From Micropruina glycogenica (GTDB taxonomy: Bacteria > Actinomycetota > Actinomycetes > Propionibacteriales > Propionibacteriaceae): a stretch of DNA of 64,000 nt. The DNA lies in the NCBI RefSeq assembly GCF_039524395.1, contig NZ_BAAAGO010000040.1, one strand, 5' to 3'. The number at the start of each line of letters is the position of its first letter. Position 1 is the stretch's first letter. The notes beneath the pieces were generated by a model. That model saw nothing but the letters and a program-made list of their open reading frames with translations. It searched no databases and was not told where the DNA came from. This document shows, one piece after another, positions 45,306 to 54,510 of the stretch. The position numbers and the translations under genes were made by a program.

Positions 45306-46562
45306 GTGGCGATCCTCTCATCACCGCTGAGTCGAAAAGACGCCGTCAAGTCCGCTCGGGCGCGCACGTCGCTGCTCGGTGAGGCGCTGGCCCACCCGCG
45401 CGCCAGCTTCTTTCTGGTGCTGGTGCCCACGGTGCTGCTGCTGGCCCTGGGCATGATGATGGTGCTCTCGGCGTCCAGCGTGCTGGGCAGCGTGCGGTTC
45501 GGCGACGCCTACTACTTCGTGAAGCGCCAGGTGTTCTTTCTGGCCGTCGGCGGTGCCGCCGCCTTCGTGCTGTCGCGGTGCAACGTACGGGCGCTGAAGG
45601 TGCTGGGCTGGGGCCTGGTGATCGCCGCGCTGACACTGCAGATACTCACCTTCACTCCGCTGGGTTGGGGCGAAGCAAAGGGCAACCGCAACTGGGTGCA
45701 GTTCGGCACGTCGTTCTTTCGCATTCAGCCGTCCGAGCTGGCCAAGCTGGCCATCATCGTGTGGGGTGCCGACCTGCTGGCCCGCAAGCAGAAACTGCTC
45801 GACCAGCCCAAGCACCTGCTGGTGCCGTTCGTTCCGGTCTCGCTGCTGCTGATCAGCCTGGTGGTGCTGCAGCACGACCTGGGCACCGGCATGATCATGG
45901 GCGCCATCGTGGTGGCGATGCTGTGGTACGTCGGGGCGTCGTGGAAGATGCTGGCCTCGATCGGCGCCATCGTCGGTGCCGGCGTCGTGGTGCTGGTGGC
46001 CACCTCCGCCAACCGCCTCGGCCGCATCACGGGCTTCTTCGACTCCACGCACGACCAGATGGGTGTCAACCTGCAGCCGCTGCGCGGCGTGTTCGCGCTG
46101 GCGTCCGGCGGCTGGTGGGGGCTCGGTCTGGGCGCGTCCCGGCAGAAGTGGGGGTCGCTGGCCGAGGCGCACACCGACTACGTGTTGGCCATCGTGGGCG
46201 AAGAGCTCGGGCTGGTCGGCACCTTGGTGGTGTTGTCGCTGTTCCTGGTGCTGGCCTACGCGGGCTTTCGCATCGCGCTGCGATCCGACATCACGTTCTG
46301 CCGCTACCTGGCGGCCGGCGTCACGTCGTGGCTGATGATTCAGGCGCTGGTCAACATCATGGTCGTGCTCAAGATGATTCCGGTGCTGGGGGTCACGCTG
46401 CCGCTGCTGAGCTACGGCGGGTCCGGCCTGATGGCCAACCTGGCCGCCATCGGCATGCTGTTGGCCTGCGCCAAGCTCGAGCCCGACGCCCGTAGGCTGG
46501 CCGAACGCAAGAAGCGCACGACCGGCGCACCGGTCACCGTGGTCGAGTCGCGGCGCGCGTAG
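45306..46562 (+). CDS. ftsW: Septal glycosyltransferase FtsW
   Basis: SEDS-family peptidoglycan polymerase working with FtsI. 418 residues with about ten membrane helices; GNRNWVQFG and RIQPSELAKLAIIVW near residue 130, QHDLGTGMIMGAI, AHTDYVLAIVGEELG and the C-terminal PLLSYGGSGLMANLAAIG. Starts at GTG five bases after murD. The frame is open further upstream, but that is murD in another frame. Confidence 0.94.
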   Translation: MAILSSPLSRKDAVKSARARTSLLGEALAHPRASFFLVLVPTVLLLALGMMMVLSASSVLGSVRFGDAYYFVKRQVFFLAVGGAAAFVLSRCNVRALKVLGWGLVIAALTLQILTFTPLGWGEAKGNRNWVQFGTSFFRIQPSELAKLAIIVWGADLLARKQKLLDQPKHLLVPFVPVSLLLISLVVLQHDLGTGMIMGAIVVAMLWYVGASWKMLASIGAIVGAGVVVLVATSANRLGRITGFFDSTHDQMGVNLQPLRGVFALASGGWWGLGLGASRQKWGSLAEAHTDYVLAIVGEELGLVGTLVVLSLFLVLAYAGFRIALRSDITFCRYLAAGVTSWLMIQALVNIMVVLKMIPVLGVTLPLLSYGGSGLMANLAAIGMLLACAKLEPDARRLAERKKRTTGAPVTVVESRRA

Positions 46563-46581
46563 GCCTTTGTCGAGGAGAACC

Positions 46582-47682
46582 ATGGCTCACGTCGTGCTGG
46601 CCGGAGGGGGAACCGCCGGCCACACTTCGCCGTTGATCGCGACCGCCGAGCGCATCGCAGAGCTCGACCCGTCCGGAACGTTGGTGGCGGTGGGTACGGC
46701 GCGCGGTCTCGAAACCACCGTGGTGCCGGCGGCGGGGCTGCGGCTGGAGCTGATTCCGCCCGTGCCGCTACCCCGTAAGCCGACCCTTGAACTGCTCGCC
46801 GTGCCTTCGCGGCTGATCGGTGCGGTACGCGCGGCGCGCCGCATTCTCAAGGCCGAACGGGCTGATGTGGCGGTCGGTTTCGGCGGGTACGTGTCGCTGC
46901 CGGTCTATCTCGCCGCGCGCACGATGGGCGTGCCGGTGGTGATTCACGAACAGAACGCGCTCCCCGGACTGGCCAACAAGGTGGCGGCCCGGTTCGCCAA
47001 GGTGGTGGGGGTGTCGTTTGCCGACACGCCACTGGCCAAGGCTCGCTATCTCGGCCTGCCGGTGCGGCGCGGCATCGCCGAACTCGACGTCGAGGCTCGC
47101 CGGGCTGCGGCCCGCGAAGGCTTCGGGCTCGACCCCAACCGGCCGACCCTGCTGGTTTCGGGCGGCTCGCAGGGCGCGCAGAGCATCAACCAGGCCACCC
47201 AGGGTGCGCGAGGACGTCTACTGGCCGCCGGCATTCAGGTGCTGCACGTGCTGGGTCCCAAGAACATCACCGAGGCCGACGAGGCGGTCACCGACCCCGC
47301 CACCGGCGCGCGCTACGTGCCGGTGGGCTACGTGGACGCCATGGAGGACGCCTACGCGGCCGCCGATCTGATGATCGGACGGGCCGGTGCCGGCACGGTG
47401 ATGGAGACCGCGACCGTCGGCCTGCCGGTGATCTTCGTGCCGTTGCCGCACGGCAACGGCGAACAGGCGCGCAACGCGGGCTTTCTGGTCGCCGGCGGGG
47501 CGGGACTGCTGGTCGACAACGCCGACTTCACCGCCGACCGCATGGCCACCGAGGTGCTGGACCTGTTCGCCGACCCGGCCCGGCTGCCCGCCATGCGGGC
47601 CGCCACCCGAGACCTGGTGCCCGCCGACGCCGCCGGCGCTCTGGCCGAGCTGGTGCTGGCCGCGGCGACGAAGGGGGCCTGA
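46582..47682 (+). CDS. murG: UDP-GlcNAc transferase MurG (lipid II synthesis)
   Basis: Adds GlcNAc to lipid I on the inner face of the membrane. 366 residues, GT-B fold: LAGGGTAGHTSPLIATAERI at the N-terminus, GFGGYVSLPVYLAA, HEQNALPGLANK, VSGGSQGAQSIN and GRAGAGTVMETATVGLPVIFVPLPHG. GAGGAGA lies before the ATG at 46582; a TTG at 46567 is less likely. Confidence 0.95.
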   Translation: MAHVVLAGGGTAGHTSPLIATAERIAELDPSGTLVAVGTARGLETTVVPAAGLRLELIPPVPLPRKPTLELLAVPSRLIGAVRAARRILKAERADVAVGFGGYVSLPVYLAARTMGVPVVIHEQNALPGLANKVAARFAKVVGVSFADTPLAKARYLGLPVRRGIAELDVEARRAAAREGFGLDPNRPTLLVSGGSQGAQSINQATQGARGRLLAAGIQVLHVLGPKNITEADEAVTDPATGARYVPVGYVDAMEDAYAAADLMIGRAGAGTVMETATVGLPVIFVPLPHGNGEQARNAGFLVAGGAGLLVDNADFTADRMATEVLDLFADPARLPAMRAATRDLVPADAAGALAELVLAAATKGA

Positions 47683-47683
47683 T

Positions 47684-49087
47684 ATGCCCCTGGTCGAACC
47701 CGTGCCGCTGGTCGGCGTCCACGAGCTTGGGCCGGTGCACTTCATCGCCATCGGCGGGGCCGGCATGAGCGGCATCGCCGCCGCCTACGCCGACGCCGGG
47801 GTGCCGGTGTCGGGTAGCGACCAGGCCGATTCGGCCGCCCTTCGCCAACTGCGTGAGCGCGGCATCGAGGTGCACGTCGGGCACGACGCCGCCAACCTGG
47901 GCGAGGCGGCCACCGTGGTGGTGTCGTCCGCGATTCGCGAGGGCAATGTCGAACTGGCCGAAGCCAGGCGTCGCGGGCTGCGGGTGTGGCATCGCAGCGC
48001 GGCGCTCGGGGCGCTGATGCTGGGCCATCGCGGGGTGGCGATCACCGGCACGCACGGCAAGACCACCACCACCGGCATGACCGCACAACTGCTGGCCGAA
48101 CTCGACACCGACCCCTCCTACGTGATCGGGTCGCCGCTGGCCGCCACCGGCCGCAGCTCGCACATCGGCACCGGTGAGGCCTTCGTGGTCGAGGCCGACG
48201 AGTCCGACGGCTCGTTTCTGCAGTACCCCGCCGAGGTGGTGGCGGTCACCAACATCGAAGCCGACCACCTCGACAACTGGGGCACCGCCGAGCACTACTT
48301 CGACGGGTTCGCGCTCCTCTGCCGGCAACCGCTGGTGCGCACCGTCGTGCTGTCGGCCGACGACCAGAGCGCCGAGGCGCTACGGCCACTGGTCGAGGGC
48401 GACGGACGGCGGGTGATCACCGTCGGCGAGTCGGCGCGGGCCGACGTGCGGCTGACCGATCTGGTGGTCGATCAGCCGGCTGCCCGGGCGACCCTCGTGG
48501 CGCACGACGACGCCGGCCCGTTGCAGCTGTCGGTGCCCGGCCGCTACAACCTGCACAATGCCGCGGTCGGCTATGCGATCGGCCGGGCCCTCGGCCTGCC
48601 GGGGCACGCGCTGCGGGCGGCCGCCGAGGCGTTTCGCGGCACGCACCGCCGGTTCAGTTTCGTGGGCGAGATCAACGGAGCGCGAATCTACGACGACTAC
48701 GCCCATCACCCCACCGAGGTGCGCGCCCTGCTCACCGCGGCCCGTCCGATCGCCGGCCAGGGCCGGCTGGTGGCGCTGTTTCAGCCGCACCTGTTCACCC
48801 GCACCCGCGACTTCGCGGGCGCGTTCGGCGCGGCGTTGGCGCTGGCCGATGAGGTGGTCGTGCTCGACGTGTACCCGGCCCGCGAAGACCCGATCGCCGG
48901 CGTGACGGGCGAACTCGTGGCCGACGCGGCACGCTCCGCCGGCGCTCGGGTGACCTACGTGGCCGACAAGCGGCACGCGCCCGGCGTACTGGCACGCGTG
49001 CTGCGACCGGGCGACCTCGCCCTCACCATCGGCGCCGGCGACGTCACCGCTGTGGGCCCGGCCACGATGGCGCAGGTGATGAAATGA
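47684..49087 (+). CDS. murC: UDP-MurNAc:L-alanine ligase MurC
   Basis: First amino-acid ligase of the muropeptide pathway. 467 residues: HFIAIGGAGMSGIAAAYADAG, the ATP motif AITGTHGKTTTTGMTAQLL near residue 125, VVEADESDGSF, NIEADHLDNW and YDDYAHHPTEVRALL. Its first residues (MPLVEPVPLVG) resemble a read-through of a family A repeat. It overlaps ftsQ (ATGA). Confidence 0.95.
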   Translation: MPLVEPVPLVGVHELGPVHFIAIGGAGMSGIAAAYADAGVPVSGSDQADSAALRQLRERGIEVHVGHDAANLGEAATVVVSSAIREGNVELAEARRRGLRVWHRSAALGALMLGHRGVAITGTHGKTTTTGMTAQLLAELDTDPSYVIGSPLAATGRSSHIGTGEAFVVEADESDGSFLQYPAEVVAVTNIEADHLDNWGTAEHYFDGFALLCRQPLVRTVVLSADDQSAEALRPLVEGDGRRVITVGESARADVRLTDLVVDQPAARATLVAHDDAGPLQLSVPGRYNLHNAAVGYAIGRALGLPGHALRAAAEAFRGTHRRFSFVGEINGARIYDDYAHHPTEVRALLTAARPIAGQGRLVALFQPHLFTRTRDFAGAFGAALALADEVVVLDVYPAREDPIAGVTGELVADAARSAGARVTYVADKRHAPGVLARVLRPGDLALTIGAGDVTAVGPATMAQVMK

Positions 49088-49809
49088 GCACCATGACCAG
49101 AATCAGCGACGCCACCGGGCGCATCGACCTGCGCCGGCGCCGCGACCGCCGCCGCCGATGGCTGTGGCTGGGGGTGGCCGCCGGCGTGCTGGCCGTGCTG
49201 GGGGGCCTGACCTGGCTGCTGCTGTTCTCGACCGTGCTGGGTGTGCGCACCATCGAGGTGAGCGGTGCCACGATCACCAACGCCGACGACGTGCGGCGAC
49301 TAGCCGACGTGTCGCCGGGCACCCCGTTGGCCCGGGTCGATCTCGATGCCGTGGCCACCCGCGTGGCCGGGCTGCCGGCCGTCGACACCGTCACCGTGAG
49401 TCGGGTGTGGCCGGGCACGATCGGTATTCGCATCGTCGAACGCACCCCGCTGTTCGCCATCGAAACCCCCGGCGGGTACTGGATCGCCGACCACGAGGGG
49501 GTCATCTTCAACTCTGCCGCCGACGCACCCAAGGGCCTGATGATCGCCCAGATCACCGGTAACGACCCGCGCCTGGTGCGTGATCTGGGTACCGTGCTGA
49601 GCGCGTTGCCGGCTGAGGTGCACACACGGGTGCGGCAGGTGAGCGCCGAGACCGCCGACAGCATCACCCTGCAACTGGACGGCGGTGTGAGGGTCGTCTG
49701 GGGCAGTGCCGACCAGTCGGCGCTGAAGGCGCAGGTGATCGTGCCGCTGCTGCAGCAGAAGGGCACCGTCTACGACGTTTCGGCGCCGTCCAATCCCACC
49801 GTGAAGTGA
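49084..49809 (+). CDS. ftsQ: Cell division protein FtsQ/DivIB
   Basis: 241 residues: a basic cytoplasmic tail, one membrane helix (WLGVAAGVLAVLGGLTWLLLF), a POTRA domain (VRTIEVSGATITNADDVRRLADVSPGTPLARVD) and the FtsQ beta domain (RVWPGTIGIRIVERTPLFAI). It recruits FtsL/FtsB to the septum. Overlaps murC by 4 bases. Confidence 0.92.
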   Translation: MSTMTRISDATGRIDLRRRRDRRRRWLWLGVAAGVLAVLGGLTWLLLFSTVLGVRTIEVSGATITNADDVRRLADVSPGTPLARVDLDAVATRVAGLPAVDTVTVSRVWPGTIGIRIVERTPLFAIETPGGYWIADHEGVIFNSAADAPKGLMIAQITGNDPRLVRDLGTVLSALPAEVHTRVRQVSAETADSITLQLDGGVRVVWGSADQSALKAQVIVPLLQQKGTVYDVSAPSNPTVK

Positions 49810-49864
49810 TTTTCAAGCAACCCTGAAGTTGTGGTTGAGGGACGCGCCGAAGACGGGCCCCCCG

Positions 49865-49895
49865 TTGGACGCGGACGAGCCCCTCTGCGTAGCCT
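49865..49895 (+). promoter_or_regulatory. Candidate ftsZ promoter
   Basis: TTGGAC (49865-49870) and TAGCCT (49890-49895), spacer 19, lie in the 184-base ftsQ-ftsZ gap, the largest in the dcw cluster. An ftsZ-specific promoter in this gap is common in actinobacteria. Confidence 0.45.
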
Positions 49896-49993
49896 TTGAG
49901 CCGACGTCTTACAGGTGCCTTCCCAGGGTCTACACCGCGACTTGAGACTTAGTTTTCGGCAACCGCGCAATCGGTATTGAGGTAGGAATCTCC

Positions 49994-51181
49994 GTGGGCA
50001 GTGCATCCCAGAACTACTTGGCGGTCATCAAGGTCGTGGGGGTCGGGGGCGGTGGCGTCAACGCCGTCAACCGCATGATCGAATCGGGCCTGCGCGGCGT
50101 GGAGTTCATCGCCGTCAACACCGACGCCCAGGCGCTCCTGATGAGCGACGCCGACGTCAAGCTCGACATCGGTCGCGACCTGACCCGTGGCCTCGGCGCC
50201 GGCGCCGACCCCGACAAGGGGCGGCAGGCGGCCGAAGACCATTCCGACGAGATCGAAGAGGTGCTCAAGGGCGCCGACATGGTGTTCGTCACCGCCGGTG
50301 AGGGCGGCGGCACCGGCACCGGTGGCGCCCCCGTCGTGGCGCGCATCGCCCGCTCCCTGGGTGCCCTGACCATCGGTGTGGTCACCCGGCCGTTCAGTTT
50401 CGAGGGCAAGCGCCGCGCCACCCAGGCCGACAACGGCATCGTCAGCCTTCGCGAAGAGGTCGACACCCTGATCGTGATCCCCAACGACAAGTTGTTGGAG
50501 ATGACCGACCACCAGGTGGCGATCCTGGACGCCTTCAAGCAGGCCGACCAGGTGCTCATGCAGGGCGTCTCGGGCATCACCGACCTGATCACCACACCCG
50601 GCCTGATCAACCTGGACTTCGCCGACGTCAAGGCCGTGATGAGCAACGCCGGCTCGGCCCTGATGGGCATCGGTTCGGCCCGCGGTGAAGACCGGGCCCG
50701 CGCCGCCGCCGAGATGGCCGTCAGCTCGCCGCTGCTGGAGGCCAGCATCGACGGCGCCCACGGGGTGCTGCTGTCGATCGCCGGTGGCTCCGACCTGGGC
50801 CTGTTCGAGGTGTCGGCCGCGGCCAACCTCATCGAGAGCGCCGCGCACGAAGACGCCAACATCATCTTCGGCACCGTGATCGACGACGCCCTGGGCGACG
50901 AGGTGCGGGTCACCGTGATCGCGGCCGGCTTCGACGGCGGGCAGCCGCCGCGCCGCCAGCCGGGCATCACCCGGGCGCCCGACCTGCGGCAGAGCCGCCC
51001 GGCCACGCAGGCCCCGGCGACGCCGGCGCCCCAGCCCACGTTCGCCCGTCCCGAGCCCACCCCGGCTCCCGAGCCGGTGACCAGGCCGCAGGAGCAGCCC
51101 CAAGAGCGTCCGGCGGCGCCGTACCAGCCGCGTCCGGCCGCTCCCGACGACGATCTCGACGTGCCGGAGTTTCTGAAGTAG
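49994..51181 (+). CDS. ftsZ: Tubulin-like GTPase FtsZ
   Basis: Forms the Z ring. 395 residues; the GTP-binding loop GGGTGTG is at residues 104-110, and the T7 loop is NLDFADVKAVM near 208. The C-terminal linker (about 310-385) is Pro/Gln-rich, and the conserved end DDDLDVPEFLK is the SepF-binding peptide. Starts at GTG with GAGGTAGGA upstream. Followed by pgeF. Confidence 0.97.
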   Translation: MGSASQNYLAVIKVVGVGGGGVNAVNRMIESGLRGVEFIAVNTDAQALLMSDADVKLDIGRDLTRGLGAGADPDKGRQAAEDHSDEIEEVLKGADMVFVTAGEGGGTGTGGAPVVARIARSLGALTIGVVTRPFSFEGKRRATQADNGIVSLREEVDTLIVIPNDKLLEMTDHQVAILDAFKQADQVLMQGVSGITDLITTPGLINLDFADVKAVMSNAGSALMGIGSARGEDRARAAAEMAVSSPLLEASIDGAHGVLLSIAGGSDLGLFEVSAAANLIESAAHEDANIIFGTVIDDALGDEVRVTVIAAGFDGGQPPRRQPGITRAPDLRQSRPATQAPATPAPQPTFARPEPTPAPEPVTRPQEQPQERPAAPYQPRPAAPDDDLDVPEFLK

Positions 51182-51183
51182 TC

Positions 51184-51915
51184 ATGTACCGGTTCTTCCG
51201 TGACCCCGGCGCCGACGGCGTCGGGGTCGCTTTTTCTGACGCCACCGCCGCAGACGGCTCGCTGCTCAGCCTGGGCGGCGCGCACGGCGCGGGCGGACGT
51301 GCCGCCGGCCTGGGTGTGATCGAGGCCGACCTGGGTCTGCCTCTGGCCGTGGTGCGGCAGGTGCACGGCGTCACGGTGGCCGACGCCGACGAACTGAGCG
51401 TGGCCGAACTGGCCGGCACCGAAGCCGACGCGCTGGTGGCCACCCGGCCCCGCGTGGCGCTGGCGGTGCGGGTGGCCGACTGTGTGCCGGTGCTGTTCGC
51501 TGATGCGGCCGCCGGTGTGATCGGCGCCGCGCACGCGGGCCGGGTGGGGCTGGCGGCGGGGGTGCTGCAGGCCACCGTTGCGGCGCTGCGTGCCAGGGGG
51601 GCGCGGCAGCTGACCGCCTGGATCGGCCCGCACGTGTGCGGCGCCTGCTACGAGGTGCCGAAAGAGCTGGCCGACCAGGTCGCGCAGCAGGTGCCCGGCA
51701 GCCGCTCGACCACCTCATGGGGCACGCCCGCCCTCGACCTCGGCGCCGGCGCGGCCCGGGTGCTCGCCCACCTGGGCGTCGAGACGGTCGACGTGGCTGC
51801 GTGCACCCTCGAAAGTGCCGACCTGCACTCGTATCGCCGTGACGCGGCGGCGTCGGGACGGCAGGCCGGCATCATCTGGCTCGCCGGTGCGTGTCGCACG
51901 AAGAATGCCGGCTGA
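51184..51915 (+). CDS. pgeF: Peptidoglycan editing factor PgeF (YfiH/laccase-domain)
   Basis: 243 residues of the multicopper-like YfiH fold; in E. coli it removes mis-added L-Ser from muropeptides. Conserved ligands are VRQVHGVTVADA, VRVADCVPVLFAD, AAHAGRVGLAAGV and IGPHVCGACYEV. Two bases after ftsZ. The yggS-type gene that often follows is absent here. Confidence 0.9.
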   Translation: MYRFFRDPGADGVGVAFSDATAADGSLLSLGGAHGAGGRAAGLGVIEADLGLPLAVVRQVHGVTVADADELSVAELAGTEADALVATRPRVALAVRVADCVPVLFADAAAGVIGAAHAGRVGLAAGVLQATVAALRARGARQLTAWIGPHVCGACYEVPKELADQVAQQVPGSRSTTSWGTPALDLGAGAARVLAHLGVETVDVAACTLESADLHSYRRDAAASGRQAGIIWLAGACRTKNAG

Positions 51916-51970
51916 GCGCTGCCACCATGGGTACGTTGCAGTGGCTACCGCAATTGATGAGGGGTTTGAA

Positions 51971-52492
51971 ATGGCTGACGCACTGAAGAAGGCCGCCGTG
52001 TGGCTGGGGTTGGTGTCCGACAACAACTACGCCGGCTCTGAGTACGGTGCCGACGACGTCACCCAGCAGGTGCCGCGCGACGACGACCGGCAGCAGCAGG
52101 CCCACGCCCCGCAGGCGTCGTCCCAGGCAGCCCCGGCCGCCCCCGTACCCGCGGCGGCCACCGTCACCGAACTCGAATCGCGTCGTCCGGTCGCGCCCGC
52201 TCCGCGCACCGCCGACATCAGCCGCATCATCACCGTGCACCCGCGCACCTACAACGAGGCGCGCACCATCGGTGAGAACTTTCGCGACGGCGTGCCGGTG
52301 ATCATGAACCTCGGCGACATGGAAGACGTCGACGCCAAGCGGCTGGTCGATTTCGCCGCCGGGCTGATCTTCGGGCTGCATGGCAGTATTGAACGCATCA
52401 CCAGCAAGGTGTTCCTACTCTCGCCGCAGAACGTGAACGTGACGGCGGAAGACAAGGAGCGCATTGCCGGAGGGTTCTACAACCAGAGCTGA
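51971..52492 (+). CDS. sepF: Cell division protein SepF
   Basis: Membrane anchor of FtsZ in bacteria lacking FtsA. 173 residues: an N-terminal amphipathic helix (MADALKKAAVWLGLVSD), a Pro/Ala/Gln-rich linker and the C-terminal SepF domain (IITVHPRTYNEARTIGENFRDG, LGDMEDVDAKRLVDFAAGLIFGL). GATGAGGGG precedes the ATG at 51971; the frame is open upstream but without a fitting start. Confidence 0.94.
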   Translation: MADALKKAAVWLGLVSDNNYAGSEYGADDVTQQVPRDDDRQQQAHAPQASSQAAPAAPVPAAATVTELESRRPVAPAPRTADISRIITVHPRTYNEARTIGENFRDGVPVIMNLGDMEDVDAKRLVDFAAGLIFGLHGSIERITSKVFLLSPQNVNVTAEDKERIAGGFYNQS

Positions 52493-52535
52493 GCAGGCGG
52501 CGTGACCTGCGGCTCGACACCTGAAGGAAGTGCCC

Positions 52536-52826
52536 GTGCAGTTGGTCGGATTGATCCTGTGGTACGTGCTGTGGGCGTACCTGGCCGTTCTCATGGTGCG
52601 GGCTGTGCTGTCGTTCATTCCGCTGTTCGTGCGCGACTGGCAGCCGCGTGGGGTGATGCTGGTGATCGCCGAGTTCGTCTACACGCTCACTGATCCGCCG
52701 CTCCGCTTCATGGGCAGGATCATCCCGCCCCTGCGCATCGGTTCGACCAGTTTCGATCTGGGCTTTCTGGTGCTGTTTCTCGGCCTGTCGTTCGCGCAGC
52801 GAATGATCCCCTACATCTTCGCCTGA
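52536..52826 (+). CDS. YggT-family membrane protein
   Basis: 96 residues with two hydrophobic segments (LILWYVLWAYLAVLMVRAVLS and SFDLGFLVLFLGLSFAQRMI) and the YggT-type TDPPLRFMGRIIPPLR in between. Almost always between sepF and divIVA in actinobacteria; function is poorly known. GAAGGAAG supports the GTG at 52536 over a GTG at 52530. Confidence 0.88.
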   Translation: MQLVGLILWYVLWAYLAVLMVRAVLSFIPLFVRDWQPRGVMLVIAEFVYTLTDPPLRFMGRIIPPLRIGSTSFDLGFLVLFLGLSFAQRMIPYIFA

Positions 52827-52853
52827 CAGGCCGATTCTGCTTCGTCGCAGGCT

Positions 52854-52883
52854 TTGGCATGGCGCTACCGAACCGGCTAGCCT
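52854..52883 (+). promoter_or_regulatory. Candidate divIVA promoter
   Basis: TTGGCA (52854-52859) and TAGCCT (52878-52883), spacer 18, lie in the yggT-divIVA gap. A TAG of the -10 begins 49 bases before the ATG. Confidence 0.5.
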
Positions 52884-52926
52884 GACGAAGGCCCAATCGA
52901 GCAAAGACTCTTCCGTGAGGTGAAGC

Positions 52927-54000
52927 ATGACCCTGTCCCTGGAGCAGGTCCGTCAAACCCGATTCCACTTGGCCCGGCGCAACGGGTACGAGCCGATGGA
53001 CGTCGACAACTTCGTCGACAAGGTCGAGGTGACGCTGCAGCAGTTGGGCGAGGAGAACGAGACCCTCAAGCAGCAGCTCGACGCGCTGACCGCCGGTGGC
53101 GAGGGCGACGCCGCCGCACCCGGCGACGACCGCTCGGCCGACGTGCTGCGGCGCCAGTTGAACGAGTCGCACGCCGAGGTCGAGCGGCTGCGCGGCGAGC
53201 TCGAGGGTCGCGGCACCGAACTGGCCGGGGTGCAGGGCGAGTTGGACGCGGCCCGCGCGTCGCTGGCCGAGGGCGATCAGAGCGGCGCGCTCAGCGCGCT
53301 GCAGGCCGAGCTCGACCAGGCCAAGAAAGACCGCGACCAGGCCACCACCGACCTGGCGGAGCGCGACCAGCGCATCGCCGAACTCGAGAGCCAACTGGCG
53401 AGCGCACAGGCCGATCTCGAAGCCGCCCGCGGCGCTGCCGACGAGCGCACCGGCAAGGTCGAGAACATCGTGGTGACCGCCGCCCCCGACGCGGCCCCCG
53501 CCGTCACCAAGCTGCTGCAGATGGCCACCGAGCAGGCCGAGCGGCTGGTCAGCGAAGCCGCCGACGAGGCGCAACGCATCACCGCCGACGCCACCGCCAA
53601 GGCCGACTCGACGGTCGAGCAGGCCGCGGGCCAGGCCCACGAGACGCTCAGCGGCGCCAAGTCACGGGCCGAAGAGATCGAAACCCAGTCGAAGGCGGCC
53701 GCCGACTCGCTCGCCGTCGAACTGCGGGCGAAGGCCGAGGCCCTGCAAAGTGAGATCGACCAGCGCCGCGCCGAGCTGTTCAGCTCGCTCGAGGGCGAGC
53801 GCGACGAGTTGCGCGGCAAGGTCGACCACCTGCGGTCGTTCGAGGCGCGCTACCGCGACAGCCTGACCACCCAGCTCAAGGCGCACCTCGATTCGCTCGC
53901 GGGCAACGCCCAGCCCGACGACGTTCCCGAGGTGCTGAACCAGCCGGCCGGCCAATCGGCAACCCCGCGCCTGGACGCGCTGCTGAACGATCAGAACTGA
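52927..54000 (+). CDS. divIVA: Polar growth and septum protein DivIVA (Wag31-like)
   Basis: 357 residues. The N-terminal membrane-binding domain (SLEQVRQTRFHLARRNGYEPMDVDNFVDKVEV) is followed by a long coiled coil (about residues 40-190 and 215-320) in two blocks split by a TAAPDAAPAVT linker. DivIVA scaffolds polar growth in rod-shaped actinobacteria. GTGAGGTGAAGC gives the RBS. Confidence 0.92.
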   Translation: MTLSLEQVRQTRFHLARRNGYEPMDVDNFVDKVEVTLQQLGEENETLKQQLDALTAGGEGDAAAPGDDRSADVLRRQLNESHAEVERLRGELEGRGTELAGVQGELDAARASLAEGDQSGALSALQAELDQAKKDRDQATTDLAERDQRIAELESQLASAQADLEAARGAADERTGKVENIVVTAAPDAAPAVTKLLQMATEQAERLVSEAADEAQRITADATAKADSTVEQAAGQAHETLSGAKSRAEEIETQSKAAADSLAVELRAKAEALQSEIDQRRAELFSSLEGERDELRGKVDHLRSFEARYRDSLTTQLKAHLDSLAGNAQPDDVPEVLNQPAGQSATPRLDALLNDQN

Positions 54001-54037
54001 TCGCGCGTCACGCCTTCGGTCGCGTCGCGGCGGGTGG

Positions 54038-54043
54038 TACTCT
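54038..54043 (+). promoter_or_regulatory. Candidate -10 before traR/dksA-lspA-rluD
   Basis: TACTCT lies 32 bases before the ATG at 54076, with AAGGAG between. This fits a leadered promoter. Confidence 0.4.
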
Positions 54044-54075
54044 CTGCGCTCGGACACGACTGAAGGAGTCCCCCG

Positions 54076-54510
54076 ATGCCTACGGCTCGCCACGCGAACC
54101 GGGTCGCCGACCCGACCGCGTCCATTCCGGTCGCCGAGGGTGAAGAACCCTGGACGGCCGAAGAACTCGACGAGATCCGCGACGAACTGACCGGTGAGGT
54201 GGCCCGGCTCGAACGCGCGATCTCGGTGGCCGAGGCGGGCCTGAAAGACCTGTTCTCAGACGGCAGCGAGGGCGCCGGCCGCGACCCCGCCGACGTCGGT
54301 TCGTCGAACTTCGAGCGCGACCAGGAGATGTCGCTGGCGCAGAACGCCCGCGAGATGCTGGAGCAGGCGCAGCTCGCGCTGCGGTTGTTCGAATCGGGGG
54401 AGTACGGAACATGCGAATCGTGCGGCCAGCCGATCGGCAAAGACCGGTTGCAGGTGTTTCCCCGAGCCACCCTGTGCGTTCCGTGCAAGCAGCGGGAGGA
54501 ACGGCGATAG
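54076..54510 (+). CDS. TraR/DksA-type zinc-finger protein
   Basis: 144 residues: an acidic N-terminus (EEPWTAEELDEIRDELTGEVARLERAI), a coiled region and a C4 finger (CESC, 17 residues, CVPC). Different from the copy at 19466. Such proteins sit upstream of lspA in many actinobacteria; some may bind RNA polymerase (DksA-like). Its TAG overlaps a candidate ATA start of lspA. Confidence 0.87.
   Translation: MPTARHANRVADPTASIPVAEGEEPWTAEELDEIRDELTGEVARLERAISVAEAGLKDLFSDGSEGAGRDPADVGSSNFERDQEMSLAQNAREMLEQAQLALRLFESGEYGTCESCGQPIGKDRLQVFPRATLCVPCKQREERR

Noticed and set aside
47690..47715. Family A repeat in the murC start
   Set aside because: Resembles it in part (CTGGTCGAACCCGTG) but diverges too much; left as a remark in the murC entry.
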